Part shown: piece by piece, positions 46,196 through 54,959 of the stretch
Numbering within the stretch: position 1 is the first letter of the stretch
Layout of the letters: each line of letters opens with the position of its first letter
Assembly (NCBI GenBank): GCA_946002055.1
Contig: CAMFYL010000001.1
Coordinates: 114,598 to 178,597 of the forward strand
Source of the DNA: an uncultured Roseburia sp.
GTDB lineage: Bacteria > Bacillota > Clostridia > Lachnospirales > Lachnospiraceae
Reading direction: 5' to 3'
Length of the DNA: 64,000 bases
The notes under the pieces: generated by a model
Seen by the model: only the letters and a program-made list of their open reading frames with translations
What the model was told of the DNA's origin: nothing
Databases searched by the model: none
Made by a program: the position numbers and the translations under genes

Positions 46196-46516
46196 ATGTT
46201 CCCTTTAATCAACAAACGAGAAACCGGAGTTAACCTACGAAGAATCATGGACTTGCGTGGAATTACACCGAAGGATGTGCAGGAATATCTTGGACTTGGT
46301 TGCGTGCAGAGCGTGTACCGATGGACGGACGGTGATAATATGCCGACCATTGACAACCTGTATGCACTAAGCGAGTTGCTTCAAGTTCCGATTGATGCAA
46401 TCGTGCGTGGAAACAGGGCACCGATTGTGCCGGATATTATTATAAAACCACTAGATTCTCGAGAAAGCAGACTGTGTGCATATTACGAGAAATTAAACGA
46501 GAAACATGCGGCGTAA
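46196..46516 (+). CDS. Small XRE-type HTH protein, copy B
   Basis: 106 residues behind GAAAGGAAGG. The HTH (about 10-70) has RETGVNLRRIMDLRGITPKD, then SVYRWTDGDNMPTIDNLYAL. It is closest to copy C at 63.3 kb in the shared R-x-T-G, Y-L-x-L, V-Q-x-x-Y-R-W and A-L-S-E-L-L patterns, and both end in Tyr/Lys-rich tails. Directly downstream is a terminator-like hairpin and a tiny ORF, an arrangement also shared with copy C. Function unknown. Confidence 0.85.
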   Translation: MFPLINKRETGVNLRRIMDLRGITPKDVQEYLGLGCVQSVYRWTDGDNMPTIDNLYALSELLQVPIDAIVRGNRAPIVPDIIIKPLDSRESRLCAYYEKLNEKHAA

Positions 46517-46536
46517 ATTTTTGAACTACAGCTTCA

Positions 46537-46600
46537 ATGACAAATTGTATATCCTCCTTTAGAATAGTCTATAGATACATTATTCTAAGGGAGGTTTTTT
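46537..46600 (+). promoter_or_regulatory. Terminator hairpin with nested promoter and SD (after HTH B)
   Basis: CCTCCTTTAGAATA (46553-46566) and TATTCTAAGGGAGG (46581-46594) form a 14-bp stem with one G-U wobble, followed by six T. GGGAGG in the 3' arm is the SD for the ATG at 46601. ATGACA (46537-46542) and TAGAAT (46560-46565), 17 nt apart, place a promoter whose -10 is inside the 5' arm and whose RNA would start in the loop. Confidence 0.7.
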
Positions 46601-46633
46601 ATGAGCGAGAAGATGTTGATGAAGAAGACATAG
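46601..46633 (+). pseudogene. Truncated ORF after HTH copy B
   Basis: A 10-codon frame starts at the ATG served by the hairpin SD and stops at TAG 46631. By position it matches the longer ORF after HTH copy C (63687), so it is probably the decayed start of a similar gene. From here to 46815 I see no gene, only a hairpin near 46729-46754. Confidence 0.35.
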
Positions 46634-46728
46634 AAATGTGTTGAAATCCACGATAAAGGTTAAAGCGGTGAGTCGGTTGGCTGGAGGTAATCCTCGTGGC
46701 TGTAATGTGAGCATATATTTTAGATGAT

Positions 46729-46760
46729 AAAGCCGTGGCGAGAGCTGCGGCTTTGTTTGT
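46729..46760 (+). terminator. Terminator-like hairpin before the PIN-like gene
   Basis: AAAGCCG (46729-46735) pairs with CGGCTTT (46748-46754) around a 12-nt loop, then TGTTTGTG follows. The T tract is weak. Confidence 0.5.
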
Positions 46761-46815
46761 GGGATTGAGGTGCCCAATTGGAACCAAAAGTTTGAAAAGA
46801 AGGTAGGTGAATTCA

Positions 46816-47478
46816 TTGGCAAGCATATTAGTAGACTATGAAAATGTATCCACGACCGATGGGCTCAAAGGAGTGGAATATCTAAACGAAAACGATACCC
46901 TCATCATTTTTTACAGCCAATGCTGTGAAAAAATTCGGGCAGAATACATAGAGATGATAGAGAAAAGTCAATGTGAATTTCAAACATACAAGCTGGCGAG
47001 AACCGGCAAGAATGCGTTAGATTTCTATATTGCGGTAGAGTGCGGATTTTTGAGTGCAGGTGGTCAAAAGCAGATTTGTATTATTAGTAAAGATAAAGGC
47101 TTTGGTGCAGTGTCAGATTTCTTCCATATCAAAGATGAAATGGGAGAGACGACGGTGTGCATAGCAGCCAATATAGAAAGTGCATTAGTTGCATCAAATG
47201 CGCCAGAAGATGAGTTGAGGAAGAAACTAATACAAGAGAGGTCAAAAGCGTTAAATATAGACGCAGAACAAGCGCGGATAAAAGAACATAGGGTATTTAT
47301 TGCAAAAATCTCACGGACATTTGAAGGGACAAAATATGAACAGAAAACGGATAGAATATTACGGTTTATAGAGTCACAGGATATTAAGTCTCCAAGATTA
47401 TTATATACAGGTTCTATGCATGAATTCGGACGTGAAGATGGCAGAGAGATTTATCAGATGTTGAAGCAAGTGGTTTAG
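46816..47478 (+). CDS. PIN/NYN-like nuclease domain protein
   Basis: 220 residues from TTG 46816, placed behind AAGGTAGGTG; GTG 46807 is possible but too close to the SD. The N-terminal domain (about 1-120) begins ASILVDYENVST, the first Asp strand of PIN-like folds, with KNALDFYIAVECG and ICIISKDKGFGAVSDFF giving further acidic positions. This matches single-domain PIN-like proteins (PF18475 type), probable RNA nucleases. A helical C-terminal part follows with no assignment. It stands alone in accessory DNA. Confidence 0.75.
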   Translation: MASILVDYENVSTTDGLKGVEYLNENDTLIIFYSQCCEKIRAEYIEMIEKSQCEFQTYKLARTGKNALDFYIAVECGFLSAGGQKQICIISKDKGFGAVSDFFHIKDEMGETTVCIAANIESALVASNAPEDELRKKLIQERSKALNIDAEQARIKEHRVFIAKISRTFEGTKYEQKTDRILRFIESQDIKSPRLLYTGSMHEFGREDGREIYQMLKQVV

Positions 47479-47685
47479 AAGGCAATAACGTGTAAATTTT
47501 TGTGCTTTGGAAAATGATGGTAGTGGGAAGATGTCAGCACTTAACTACAAAAACAGCTCAACATGGCAATTGAATATAGGAATAGTCGATGATGAGGAAG
47601 ATGAGTATGTTAATAATGACAAGAACCGCTGGTGCCGATATAATGTAGTCAGAAAAGGAAATGTTAGGGGGACAGGTGAAGGAAG

Positions 47686-48258
47686 ATGAAAGAATTCATT
47701 GATTTTGTTTATGACTACTTTTTGGAAATATGTGGTGAACCTAGTATCTCAAATCGAATTTCTGCTGTTCCTGAAATTGTTAATGTAGCTTGTGGAGAAA
47801 GTATATTAGAGGCAGGACACAGGACAAATGATATCTGTCTAGTAATTTCCGGTTTAGTTAGAGGCTTTTATATTGATGAAGAAGGAAATGATATTACAAA
47901 ATGCTTTTCCATGGAAGGCGATTGGTGTTGTAGCTATAATTATCTGTCAGATCTTCCGTGCCCATTCTTTATTGAGGCATCAGAGGATACGATTCTAGCC
48001 AAGTTTGATATTGGTGAAATAGATAGGATAATAAAGGAATATCCTGTCTTGGAGGAAAGGGTAGAAAAATTATTAGCAAAATCCATGATGGAATCAGAGA
48101 GACGCATTTTCTCCTTTACATCGCTGGAGGCAAAGGACAGGTATTTACTTTTATTAAAAGAACAGCCCGAACTTGTAAAGCGAGCGAAACAGGAACATAT
48201 TGCCTCATATTTGGGGATTACACCAAGTTCGCTTTCTAGAATAAAGAGAAATTTATAG
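47686..48258 (+). CDS. Crp/Fnr family transcriptional regulator
   Basis: 190 residues. A cyclic-nucleotide-binding-like beta domain (about 25-120) has VACGESILEAGHRTNDICLV and ISGLVRGFYID. A C-terminal winged helix ends in HIASYLGITPSSLSRIKRN. The residues that bind cAMP in Crp are not evident, so the ligand is unknown. Regulators of this type often sit before an SDR gene that they control. Here the SDR is a pseudogene (48339-48852), and a palindrome lies just after the regulator. Confidence 0.88.
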   Translation: MKEFIDFVYDYFLEICGEPSISNRISAVPEIVNVACGESILEAGHRTNDICLVISGLVRGFYIDEEGNDITKCFSMEGDWCCSYNYLSDLPCPFFIEASEDTILAKFDIGEIDRIIKEYPVLEERVEKLLAKSMMESERRIFSFTSLEAKDRYLLLLKEQPELVKRAKQEHIASYLGITPSSLSRIKRNL

Positions 48259-48263
48259 TTCAC

Positions 48264-48277
48264 TTGTCATATGACAA
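48264..48277. promoter_or_regulatory. Palindrome TTGTCATATGACAA, likely regulator site
   Basis: A perfect 14-nt palindrome begins 6 nt after the Crp/Fnr-type gene and upstream of the SDR pseudogene's promoter. Its size suits a dimeric Crp-type regulator. The link to this regulator is by position only. Confidence 0.55.
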
Positions 48278-48338
48278 TTACAAATGTAATAGCACATGCT
48301 AAAATCACCTCATACTTGACATAGGAGGTGATTTTTTT
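48278..48338 (+). promoter_or_regulatory. Terminator hairpin with nested promoter and SD (before SDR)
   Basis: AAAATCACCTC (48301-48311) pairs perfectly with GAGGTGATTTT (48325-48335), and a T run leads to ATG 48339. The 3' arm supplies the SD (GGAGGTG). TTACAA (48278-48283) and an extended -10 TGCTAAAAT (48297-48305), 16 nt apart, put the -10 in the 5' arm and the RNA start in the loop. Confidence 0.65.
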
Positions 48339-48852
48339 ATGAGAAAAACAATTTTAATTACCGGATGTAAGGGCTGATGTGAAGACGACACTTGATGTGA
48401 GCGATGAAAATAGTGTTAGGAGTGCTGTCAACTATATTCAAAGTCATGTGAACAAAATAGACATTCTGGTTAATAATGCGGGATACTCAGTAAGAAGCGC
48501 AGTTGAAGCTATTACAGAGGCGGCAAGATATGAAACGAGAGAGATGGGGGTTGAAATTTGTGTGATTGAGCCCGGCGCAATGGATACAAGATTTTTTAAG
48601 ACACTGTCTAAAAACTCTGATGAAAAGATGAATAATCCTTTATCGGAATATAGGAAAATATATGAACGGGATTTAACGTTTAGAAAAAAACAGACAAGGT
48701 CAGATGTCTCTAGCTGTGCCAGAAGATTGGTACATATAGATAGATGCAAGAAATTGAAGGTTCGTTATACCATTGGTGTTTCTCAAATTTACAAATTATT
48801 TATTAAACTGCCGGATGGTGTAAAGGAATGGGGAATAAGGAGATTTAATTAG
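48339..48852 (+). pseudogene. Decayed short-chain dehydrogenase (SDR) gene
   Basis: The 5' end encodes MRKTILITGCKG and then hits TGA at 48375. The frame resumes at 48379 with LDVSDENSVRSAV and IDILVNNAGYSVRSA, the N-N-A-G motif of classical SDRs. About 60 residues, including the catalytic Tyr-x3-Lys, are then missing before GVEICVIEPGAMDTRFF. Both the dinucleotide-binding loop and the active site are lost, so no enzyme can be made. It was probably the target of the Crp/Fnr-type regulator upstream. Confidence 0.85.
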
Positions 48853-48855
48853 GAT

Positions 48856-49389
48856 ATGGAAAAAAAGAAAATGATTAGAAGAAGAATCATATCAATCGTG
48901 TTATTTACGTTTGCATTATATCTTACGGAGTTTTCACCGTTTTCAGGGCGCGCTGTGGCATTATTTAATGGTGGATATGGCACATTTGATATGAAAAAAT
49001 ATGATGCGGATGTGTTTGTAAGTGTTATGAATGCAACCAGTAATGTGAGTATATATTGGAAGTACTATATATGTGATTTTATTTTCACAGCAGCCTTCTT
49101 GAATTTCATGATTCAGATGGTAAGGGGATTTAAGGGAGAACTTATTAACAAAGTAAAAGTACTCTCATATTTCCTGGCGGTCATCAGGGGAATGCTGGAT
49201 GCTACGGAGAATATTATTCTGTTAAATCAGATATATTCATATCCGGAGATAAATCGTATGCTGATTGATGTATGTAACATTTTTACCAAAATCAAGTTCC
49301 ATCTTATGCGAGGCTGGATTGTATGCTTTGTTATAATGCTAATTTTTCAAATACTTTCAAACAAGAAAGCAAAAGAAATTTCTTACTAG
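48856..49389 (+). CDS. Uncharacterised four-helix membrane protein
   Basis: 177 residues with hydrophobic segments near residues 10-28, 68-88, 103-122 and 150-170, a basic start (MEKKKMIRRR) and a Lys-rich end. No family is recognised. It begins 3 nt after the SDR pseudogene frame and probably was cotranscribed with it. The frame is intact. Its 3' end is followed directly by remnants of other genes. Confidence 0.7.
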   Translation: MEKKKMIRRRIISIVLFTFALYLTEFSPFSGRAVALFNGGYGTFDMKKYDADVFVSVMNATSNVSIYWKYYICDFIFTAAFLNFMIQMVRGFKGELINKVKVLSYFLAVIRGMLDATENIILLNQIYSYPEINRMLIDVCNIFTKIKFHLMRGWIVCFVIMLIFQILSNKKAKEISY

Positions 49390-49406
49390 CATGTTGAATG
49401 GTGAGG

Positions 49407-49489
49407 CTATAGTAAGGAGATTTTTGCAGTATGGTATTGCGTTCTCCGGGAAGAGTGCAAGTATAAAAGCAGAGGTTAAAAATATCTGA
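49407..49489 (+). pseudogene. 3' remnant of an AAA/PD-(D/E)XK gene
   Basis: The reading LQYGIAFSGKSASIKAEVKN followed by TGA (49487-49489) closely matches the last residues of the intact gene at 43582-45480 (LLYGIAFSGKSASVKAEV). Nucleotide identity is high over this stretch and ends abruptly upstream. It is a separate decayed copy, not part of a working gene. Confidence 0.85.
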
Positions 49490-49577
49490 TACCATTTCAA
49501 GAAACAGAATTTCATCATGGAGGAAATAGGTGTAAAACTATTAAATTTAATGAGTGACAATTACTTTTGGAGAGGAA

Positions 49578-49772
49578 TTTTTGACAGGAAAATAGGCGAC
49601 AATTAACACCATAGCATTTTGCGAGAAAATCAAGAAGGCTGGGCACGAGCCTATGGTTTATAGCAATTTGGTTTGAGAGGCCGATTGTCTCGTTATGTCT
49701 CAAATAGAGCAGTATCTGAAATGGTACAAATGGGACAGTGGATTTGGATGTGTGGTTTGTGGGAAAGAGAAA
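49578..49772 (+). pseudogene. 3' remnant of a GH25 muramidase gene
   Basis: The sequence from TTGACAGGAAAATAGGC through ACGAGCCTATGGTTTATAGC to GGATGTGTGGTTTGTGGG closely matches the end of the GH25 gene at 40.2-41.1 kb. A segment of roughly 80 bp after AAATGGTA is deleted, and in-frame stops are present. The remnant order (AAA then GH25) is the reverse of the intact genes (GH25, then AAA). The rest of 49773-50007 holds only a possible promoter. Confidence 0.88.
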
Positions 49773-49952
49773 ACAGTATGTTGGTGGAACTAAAATTGTA
49801 TAAGAAGACTAGGGTAAAACTGCGGTAATGTATAGAAATCAGATTATGGTGTTTTATAGTAGAGGGAAATATACTCATTGAGGGTATGTTTCCTTTTTCT
49901 TTTACACAAAAAACGCATATGCTTGTGCAGTAGAATAGAAAAATGTTGTATT

Positions 49953-49981
49953 TTGTCAGAATTCTAGTAAAATAATAATAT
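49953..49981 (+). promoter_or_regulatory. Possible promoter of the WYL-helicase gene
   Basis: TTGTCA (49953-49958) and TAATAT (49976-49981) are separated by 17 nt, 27 nt before the ATG at 50008. No strong SD precedes that ATG. Confidence 0.4.
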
Positions 49982-50007
49982 AGATTTTGAAAATTCGGTA
50001 AACATTT

Positions 50008-53000
50008 ATGAGAAAAGCATATCACGATATATTTCGTGCCATACACGAGGGTAAGTGGTTAAAAATAGAATATTGTAACCAAAGGGAAGAAATAACGAAA
50101 TTTTGGATTGGAATTCGAGATTTAGATGTCCGTGGGCGAAGATTGACTGTGGATGGACTTCACTTGGGAAAACATACATTGGAGGAAGGATATCAGCTTT
50201 TCATTGACAAGATTCGTTCATCTGAGATTGTGGAAGGTACCTATTTCCCTGTGAACGAACAACTCATCCAGGACATACACATGAATCCCGATAAATACAG
50301 ACCACTGTTTGACCATATGGCTAATCTGAGAATTTTAAATTACTTGGAAATGTGTAATCGTATGGATGCCACTCCTTATTATTCGGAATTTGCATTGGTT
50401 AAGATGTTGGACCGAGACAGCTTTAAAGGAGAAATGTATCAGTTAACTGATGAACAGTTTCAGGCGATTGTTAAAAACTTTCAATACAAAATGGAATCCG
50501 AAGTACGAAATAATGGTAAACTGAGAATTCAACAGTTGGCAATGAATGTTTTGAGCATTCATACACAAAAGGGATTGTATGTCCTTGCTTATCGCAAACT
50601 TCAACTAGATGTAAAGCGCAGAGTTTTGCGTCCGGATGATGAGATAAGTATTTGTACGGAATTTATGATGGGGGAGAATAAAGAGCGTATTCGCAAATAT
50701 TTGGATGCGGATGAATACGAACTTTTGACCGAATTCGAAAAGAATCAGGAGACGATTAAGGATTGTATCACAGCCCATGCCAATCAGGTTATGGGAGTGG
50801 ATGATATGCCATATATCATTGGACTGGGAATGGATATTGTCTTGGATTTACACACGGAATATCAGGCAATCATTAATATGTACCAGGGTGACAAGGATAA
50901 GATACCTGTTCCCATCAAGGCCTTCTTTGGAGACCTACTGGCCAGACCTCGACGAATTAAGGATTATCCAATAACCCTGATTAATGAAAACATTAATTTG
51001 GATCAGTTGTTGGCAATCCATAATGGGATGAAATACCCGTTAGCATATGTTCAGGGACCGCCGGGAACCGGAAAGACCAATACCATTATCAATACAATCA
51101 TCACCGCTTTTTTTAATGAGCGTACTGTATTGTTTACCTCTTACAACAATCATCCTATCAACGGTGTCTTTGATAAGTTGACTAGTATGACGTACAAGGG
51201 GAAAACAATTCCATTTCCAGTACTTCGTTTGGGCAATGTGGACAAGGTAAAAGAGGCAATTGAATATATTAAACATGTATATGAACAGGTGGAAAAGATA
51301 TCTGTTTTCGAGGGGACGCTGGACCGTCGTAAAGATGACAGAACCGTTCGGGCAAAGAAGTTGTCTGCTATATTAAAACAGTATGAGGAAGTGCTTGATT
51401 TAAAGGAGCGAAGAGATGCGTTAAACCAGGTGGTAGATTATCAGGTCCGGAATGCGACTTCCATGCAAATGTTACCTTTTCAGATTGACCTGAAGGGACG
51501 GCAATTGTCTCAGATAAATGAGAAGATTTCCCAAACGGGGGAAATTACGGATAGTCAGGCACTAGCACTGGTGGATACCGAATTTGATCAGTTGCAACAG
51601 TACTTATATTATACATCTGCCCGTTACATTAAGAAATTAGGAACAAAACCATATTCAGAATTTTATGAAATTATATTTGAAGAAGATGCCGAAACACAGA
51701 CGGAAAGATTTTCTAGATATTTATCTAAAACGGAAAATGTGAAAAAACTGCAGAAACTGTTTCCGATTATTATCACAACCTGTATCTCGGCACATAAGCT
51801 GGGAGAACCGGAATCTATGTTTGATATGGTTATTATTGATGAGGCAAGTCAGTGTAATACGGCTATTTCATTGGTGCCAATTATCCGAGGGGATAATTTA
51901 ATGTTGGTGGGCGATCCGCAACAGTTAAATCCTGTGATTCTTTTGGATGATGCTGTGAATCAGAAATTACGACAAAAATATCATGTGGCTGATGAATATG
52001 ATTATCGAAAAAATTCAATTTACAAAACCTTTTTGGCATGTGATTCCGTAAGTGATGAGGTGTTGTTGCATAATCATTACCGATGTAATAGAAAAATAAT
52101 AGAATTCAACAATAAGAAGTATTATAACTCCAGGCTGAAGATATGCTCCAGCAGCAACGAAGCAAACCCGTTGGTTTGTATGGATGTAAAAAACGATTAC
52201 ATAGATTTGAAAAATACAGCACCGGCAGAAGTGGACGCTATTATAAATTATGCCATAAGCAATAAAGATAAAAGTATTGGTGTTATTACGCCCTTTGTAA
52301 ATCAGAAAAAACTGATTGAAGAAGGATTGAGAGCTAAGAAATTAGATCATGTGGTCTGTGGAACGGTACATGCATTTCAGGGAGATGAGAAGGATGTTGT
52401 TTTGTTTTCTACTGTACTAACGAACCAGACCCAGGCAGGGACATATGGGTGGCTCAAAAATAACAAAGAACTTATTAATGTTGCTACATCTCGGGCCCGT
52501 GATAAGTTGATTGTATTGGTGGATTCTGACAACCTGAAGAGGTTACATCAGAACGATAAGGATGATGATTTGTATGAGCTAGTGGAGTATGTGAGGCACA
52601 ATGGTCAATCTGAAGTAAGTGAGAAAAAGGCAAATTCCAGGGCGTTGGGAGTGAAACCCTTTAGCACCGCCACGGAAGAGGCATTCTTAGAGAACCTGAC
52701 TCATGCTTTGGAAAACATTTGGCTGTCACAGAGTAAATACAGCATACAAAAGGAAGTGCCAATTTCACAAGTCTTTCAAGATAATGTAAATTACAGTGAT
52801 TTGTTTTATTCAGGACGATTCGATTTTGTGGTCTATGAGAAGCAAGGGCAACAACAGGTTCCTGTGTTGGCTATTGAATTGGATGGAAAAGAACATTTTT
52901 CTGATGAGGTGGTTAGGAATCGGGACGAAAAGAAAAATAAGATATGTGCAGTGCATAATTTGAGCATTATCCGCGTGGAGAATTCATATGCACGTCGTTA

Positions 53001-53049
53001 TAACCACATTAAGGAAATTTTGATGAGTTATTTCTCGGTGAGACATTAG
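50008..53049 (+). CDS. WYL-SF1 helicase-DUF2726 nuclease fusion
   Basis: 1013 residues. An N-terminal WYL-type domain (about 5-80) shows IHEGKWLKIEYCNQ, TKFWIGIRDLDVRGRRL and LFIDKIRSSEI. A DNA2/NAM7-type SF1 helicase follows: Walker A GPPGTGKTNT near residue 349, VIIDEASQCN near 608, GDPQQLNPV near 634, VCGTVHAFQGDE near 783 and NVATSRARDKLIVL near 823. The C-terminal DUF2726 domain (about 885-1010) has RFDFVVYE and LAIELDGKEHF, consistent with a PD-(D/E)XK-type nuclease. WYL domains bind ligands or nucleic acid and often regulate defence. It is probably a defence effector with the next gene, 84 nt downstream. Confidence 0.88.
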   Translation: MRKAYHDIFRAIHEGKWLKIEYCNQREEITKFWIGIRDLDVRGRRLTVDGLHLGKHTLEEGYQLFIDKIRSSEIVEGTYFPVNEQLIQDIHMNPDKYRPLFDHMANLRILNYLEMCNRMDATPYYSEFALVKMLDRDSFKGEMYQLTDEQFQAIVKNFQYKMESEVRNNGKLRIQQLAMNVLSIHTQKGLYVLAYRKLQLDVKRRVLRPDDEISICTEFMMGENKERIRKYLDADEYELLTEFEKNQETIKDCITAHANQVMGVDDMPYIIGLGMDIVLDLHTEYQAIINMYQGDKDKIPVPIKAFFGDLLARPRRIKDYPITLINENINLDQLLAIHNGMKYPLAYVQGPPGTGKTNTIINTIITAFFNERTVLFTSYNNHPINGVFDKLTSMTYKGKTIPFPVLRLGNVDKVKEAIEYIKHVYEQVEKISVFEGTLDRRKDDRTVRAKKLSAILKQYEEVLDLKERRDALNQVVDYQVRNATSMQMLPFQIDLKGRQLSQINEKISQTGEITDSQALALVDTEFDQLQQYLYYTSARYIKKLGTKPYSEFYEIIFEEDAETQTERFSRYLSKTENVKKLQKLFPIIITTCISAHKLGEPESMFDMVIIDEASQCNTAISLVPIIRGDNLMLVGDPQQLNPVILLDDAVNQKLRQKYHVADEYDYRKNSIYKTFLACDSVSDEVLLHNHYRCNRKIIEFNNKKYYNSRLKICSSSNEANPLVCMDVKNDYIDLKNTAPAEVDAIINYAISNKDKSIGVITPFVNQKKLIEEGLRAKKLDHVVCGTVHAFQGDEKDVVLFSTVLTNQTQAGTYGWLKNNKELINVATSRARDKLIVLVDSDNLKRLHQNDKDDDLYELVEYVRHNGQSEVSEKKANSRALGVKPFSTATEEAFLENLTHALENIWLSQSKYSIQKEVPISQVFQDNVNYSDLFYSGRFDFVVYEKQGQQQVPVLAIELDGKEHFSDEVVRNRDEKKNKICAVHNLSIIRVENSYARRYNHIKEILMSYFSVRH

Positions 53050-53133
53050 AGTTTGAGGGAGAACGTGAAAGTGAATAGCATATTATATCAAATTATAGAG
53101 ACAAAAGGATGAAGATGAAATGGAGGGGGACTT

Positions 53134-54846
53134 ATGAAAGATTTACATTCAAAGATATTTTACAAGATTCAATTCGATATGGAATGTCATTCTGGCGGGA
53201 TTGATGTGGACTTGTTATGGGAACTGGTGATGCATATTAAACGTTGGCTTGAAAATAAACGACGAATATCCACAGATATAAATATTCAATCTTGGACAAG
53301 GTTTAAAACAGGCAATGTATTATCTGATACGCATAAAGAACACAATGATTTCTACGCGGAATCGTACCTTAGAATTAATCCTTCAGATTCAAATGATATT
53401 TCATGGGCATGTATGATTAGGGAATGTCAGACGCAAAAAGGTTATGCTCCTAGATGGTGGACAACAGAAATAGGTTATCAAAGTATAAGCAAAACGTCAG
53501 CACGAGTTACGTTTGTTGTGTCATATTCTGATGCGATGGGGTTTATAGGAAAAACATTAGATGAACCAGATATATCGGTTCCGAATATTGTAAAGAATAT
53601 TCAAGCAGATGATAGATTTGATTGTAGTCTGTTTGGAAAGGACCCAATTCAACTGATGGCACTGCCAGTTTCAGTGGGGGAAGGCATGGCATTAAATGAA
53701 TTAATAATGGATCAGGGAAGAATGGTTCCAATTATTTTGATAATGCCTAAAGTAGATTATGTAAATTCAGAACAGATAATCCTTCCAATTAATCCGAATG
53801 ATTTGGCAAACAGTGTTGCAGGTAATGCATTGGTGTACTATTCTGAGGATATTTCATTTGTAGACGAAATGAAATATGTTATGGATACAAATTACAGGTG
53901 TGTGCCGGGGGCAATAAGATTATATTTACCCCATATTAATCCCAAAGATCCAGTGGATTCGAGCAGACATAGATTTATACAGTATCATGAAATAATGAAC
54001 ATGGGGAGCGAAACGGTATTAAAAATCTTCAGACGTGTGCTTGCTCAAGATGTGAATGATTATGATAAGTTGTTCAGAGTGGATGATTGTAAAGAATTAA
54101 AACGAAAGGACAAAATTTCTCAAAAATTTTATGCTTTAAAAAATGAACAGCAGGTAACGGTGGCTGCACAAAATGATTCAATAGAGGAATTAAACGAAAA
54201 ACTCAAAAAAATGGAATGTGACAAATATGAGGTTGAATTTGAAAAACAGGAGATTGAGAAAGAACTAAATGAAAAACGTAAGCAAATTTATAATCTAAGC
54301 TCTCAGGTTCAATCTATGACGGCTTCTTTAAACACGCTAGCACAGAATAAAGAGGTCTATGAAAGTGTTAGACAAATATCAGAATATCCCAAAAGTGTGG
54401 AGGCAGTTGTTCGATTTTTTGCAGCGGTCTTTCCTGACAAAATTTCTATGACAGAAAGATGCTGGAAATCATTGGATGAATGTCGTACAGAACCATCTAT
54501 TCTATGGAATGCATTGTATTCTATGGTTGATATCTTATATGACGAATTAGGACAAAGAAATTTTTCTGATGCATGCAGAGAGTATCAGAAAAAAGCACCA
54601 TTCGATTGCGTTGCTGGTAATTCAAGTGCTACAAAGAAAGATAACAGTATTATGCAACAATACATTGATTATTACCAGGGAAAGGAGATATTAATAGAGG
54701 CGCATGTAAAAAAAGGAGGAAATCCTAGTGATTCAAAATTTGTTAGAATTTATTTCACATACATAAAGGATGATATTTATCCTGTGATAGTAATAGGGTC
54801 AATAGGCAAACATTTGGATACGGCTGGTACTAGATATCAGAAATGA
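53134..54846 (+). CDS. Uncharacterised coiled-coil partner of the WYL helicase
   Basis: 570 residues; I recognise no domain. The N-terminal half (about 1-330) is a globular alpha/beta region with WWTTEIGYQS and VSYSDAMGFIG. A long coiled coil (about 342-408) links it to a helical region and a beta-rich tail (about 510-570, ILIEAHVKKGG, RIYFTYIKDDIYPVIVIGSI). The tail vaguely recalls compact toxin-like domains, but this is only an impression. It follows the helicase in the same orientation behind GGAGGGG. No similar gene is seen elsewhere in the window. Confidence 0.8.
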   Translation: MKDLHSKIFYKIQFDMECHSGGIDVDLLWELVMHIKRWLENKRRISTDINIQSWTRFKTGNVLSDTHKEHNDFYAESYLRINPSDSNDISWACMIRECQTQKGYAPRWWTTEIGYQSISKTSARVTFVVSYSDAMGFIGKTLDEPDISVPNIVKNIQADDRFDCSLFGKDPIQLMALPVSVGEGMALNELIMDQGRMVPIILIMPKVDYVNSEQIILPINPNDLANSVAGNALVYYSEDISFVDEMKYVMDTNYRCVPGAIRLYLPHINPKDPVDSSRHRFIQYHEIMNMGSETVLKIFRRVLAQDVNDYDKLFRVDDCKELKRKDKISQKFYALKNEQQVTVAAQNDSIEELNEKLKKMECDKYEVEFEKQEIEKELNEKRKQIYNLSSQVQSMTASLNTLAQNKEVYESVRQISEYPKSVEAVVRFFAAVFPDKISMTERCWKSLDECRTEPSILWNALYSMVDILYDELGQRNFSDACREYQKKAPFDCVAGNSSATKKDNSIMQQYIDYYQGKEILIEAHVKKGGNPSDSKFVRIYFTYIKDDIYPVIVIGSIGKHLDTAGTRYQK

Positions 54847-54959
54847 TTTTGGGAAGATGAAAAGTGTAAAATGAAAAAGGATAACTTGATAACTAGGTGA
54901 TTTGCCTAGATTAAGTACATATTCTGTCCATTTTTTCAATTGTTCTGCAATTATATAGA

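Noticed and set aside
47507..47689. A 60-codon plus-strand frame before the Crp/Fnr-type gene
   Set aside because: The start codon has no SD, the sequence is polar and low in complexity, and its end overlaps the next gene's start region. It may be a remnant, but I cannot support a gene.
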